DNA of 7,952 nt from Candidatus Omnitrophota bacterium (GTDB lineage Bacteria > Ratteibacteria > UBA8468 > B48-G9 > DTJG01). Shown piece after piece: positions 6,847-7,952 of this stretch. The notes below the pieces were generated by a model. It saw only the letters and a list, made by a program, of their open reading frames with translations. It was not told the DNA's origin and searched no databases. The stretch covers positions 1 through 7,952 of the forward strand of contig JAMCZX010000051.1 in NCBI GenBank assembly GCA_023485205.1. The letters run 5' to 3'. Made by a program: the position numbers and the translations under genes. How positions within the stretch are numbered: the first letter of the stretch is position 1; the number at the start of each line of letters is the position of its first letter.

Positions 6847-7952
6847 ATGACAGATTTAAGATATATTCAGATTATAAACCTTCCGGGGACCAGCCTCAGG
6901 CAATAGAAAAAATTGTCAGGAATATAGAAAACAATAAGAAATGGCAAATTCTTCTTGGTGTAACAGGAAGTGGAAAAACTTTTACAATGGCAAACATCAT
7001 AGAAAGAATACAAAAACCCACTCTTGTTATTTCCCATAATAAAACACTTGCAGCCCAGCTTTATGGAGAATTCAGACAGTTTTTTCCTGAAAACAAGGTA
7101 AGATATTTTGTAAGTTATTACGACTATTATCAGCCGGAAGCCTATATACCACAAACAGATACATATATTGAAAAAGATGCCTCCATAAATGAAGATATTG
7201 ACAGACTTAGACTTGCCGCAACAAGTACAATCCTTTCATCAAAAGATGTTATTATTGTAGCAAGTGTCTCATGTATATATCCTCTCGGAAGTCCGCAAGA
7301 CCATAAAAGTATGATGCTTTATCTTTCACAGGGTCAGGAAATAGAAAGAACAGCAATTTTAAGAAAACTCATAGAAATACAATATGAAAGAAATGAATTC
7401 CAATTGGAAAGAGGAAAATTTCGCGTTAGAGGAAACAACATAGAACTTATTCCATCTTATGAAGAAATAGCTGTCAGAATTTCTCTTTTAGGCAACCGTA
7501 TTATTAAAATTCAAAGGTTTGAACCTATCAAAGGAATAATTTTAACAGAAGAAAAAGAAATAGAGATATATCCGGCAAAACATTTTGTTACCCCACGACC
7601 TAAAATTGAAAGAGCAATAGAGACAATACAGGAAGAATTAAAACAACAGCTTGAATTCTTCAAAACAAAAGGAAAGTCGGTTGAATATGAAAGATTAGAA
7701 CAAAGAACAAAAAATGATATAGAAATGTTAAAAGAATTTGGTTTCTGCCATGGAATTGAAAATTACTCCAGACATCTTGCAGGAAGACTCCCTGGAGAAA
7801 GGCCTGAAGTTCTCCTTGATTATTTTCCTTCTGATTATCTTATTTTTATTGACGAATCACATATGACAATACCACAGATTAAAGGTATGTACTCTGGAGA
7901 CCGCTCCAGAAAAGAAACACTTGTAGAATATGGATTTAGACTCCCTTCAGCA
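6843..7952 (+). CDS. uvrB: UvrABC system protein B (excinuclease subunit UvrB), 3' truncated by window edge
   Basis: The first 370 codons of UvrB (family length about 660-680), open to the last base of the window. UvrB is the DNA-damage verifying helicase-like subunit that UvrA loads and UvrC then uses for dual incision. Visible landmarks are the N-terminal [11 protein letters not shown], Walker A GVTGSGKT (39-46), [11 protein letters not shown] (64-74), the beta-hairpin region [16 protein letters not shown] (88-103) that inserts between DNA strands, [14 protein letters not shown] (110-123), [10 protein letters not shown] (140-149), [12 protein letters not shown], and the Walker B-like box FIDESH (335-340) followed by [22 protein letters not shown]. 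The usual IYGLG reads IYPLG here, a minor change. The UvrA-interacting domain (about 155-250) is present; the second helicase lobe and C-terminal UVR motif lie off the window. The start is chosen at the ATGA overlap with dnaJ because it gives the standard N terminus. No good Shine-Dalgarno precedes it, which suggests coupling to dnaJ. Confidence 0.97.
   Translation, partial: MNDRFKIYSDYKPSGDQPQAIEKIVRNIENNKKWQILLGVTGSGKTFTMANIIERIQKPTLVISHNKTLAAQLYGEFRQFFPENKVRYFVSYYDYYQPEAYIPQTDTYIEKDASINEDIDRLRLAATSTILSSKDVIIVASVSCIYPLGSPQDHKSMMLYLSQGQEIERTAILRKLIEIQYERNEFQLERGKFRVRGNNIELIPSYEEIAVRISLLGNRIIKIQRFEPIKGIILTEEKEIEIYPAKHFVTPRPKIERAIETIQEELKQQLEFFKTKGKSVEYERLEQRTKNDIEMLKEFGFCHGIENYSRHLAGRLPGERPEVLLDYFPSDYLIFIDESHMTIPQIKGMYSGDRSRKETLVEYGFRLPSA

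Noticed and set aside
378..7154. Several minus-strand and alternate-frame open frames of 60-107 codons, such as 4652-4975, 5721-6017 and 6867-7154
   Set aside because: All lie within strongly supported + strand genes, have no family resemblance or ribosome binding site, and read as low-complexity shadows rich in Phe, Ser, Ile and Leu.
1..7952. CRISPR arrays, tRNA or rRNA genes, insertion sequences and attachment sites
   Set aside because: No spaced direct repeats, cloverleaf-like segments, transposase-like frames or terminal inverted repeats were found; genes fill nearly all of the window.

Overview
The window is a compact, AT-rich stretch of bacterial DNA (G+C about one third by eye, with many AAA/ATA codons and Lys/Asn/Ile-rich proteins). 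Every gene lies on the + strand. DnaJ, UvrB, ArgJ and a YacL-type PIN-TRAM protein mark it as bacterial. The low G+C, tight gene packing and mix of sugar-processing and housekeeping genes would fit an uncultured candidate-phylum bacterium such as the Omnitrophota, but that placement is only a guess and protein phylogeny would have to decide it.

Left block (1-2740), carbohydrate metabolism: the C-terminal part of a glycoside hydrolase family 38 (alpha-mannosidase-like) protein, cut by the left edge of the window; a small cupin carrying the HxHxxKxE signature of the D-lyxose/D-mannose ketol-isomerase family; and a Gfo/Idh/MocA-type NAD(P)-dependent sugar oxidoreductase. The first two overlap by an ATGA and the third follows after one base, so they probably share a transcript. 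A plausible reading is that the hydrolase frees mannose or a related sugar, the cupin isomerises it and the dehydrogenase oxidises it or a relative.

Spacer (2741-2849): 109 very AT-rich bases with one good sigma-70-like promoter candidate and a strong Shine-Dalgarno, and no convincing terminator.

Right block (2850-7952), housekeeping: a membrane-anchored PIN-TRAM protein (YacL-like), ispD (isoprenoid precursor synthesis), argJ (arginine synthesis), dnaJ (co-chaperone) and the first 370 codons of uvrB (nucleotide excision repair), cut by the right edge. Junctions are 4-base overlaps or gaps of 4-7 bases, so this reads as one operon. The yacL-ispD pair matches the Bacillus subtilis order (yacL-ispD-ispF), but argJ stands where ispF would be.

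No mobile element, CRISPR array, RNA gene or clearly new multi-gene system is visible. The points most worth a second look are the proposed mannose-salvage trio, an IspD that lacks the arginine expected in its substrate site, and an ArgJ with changes in two usually conserved motifs.
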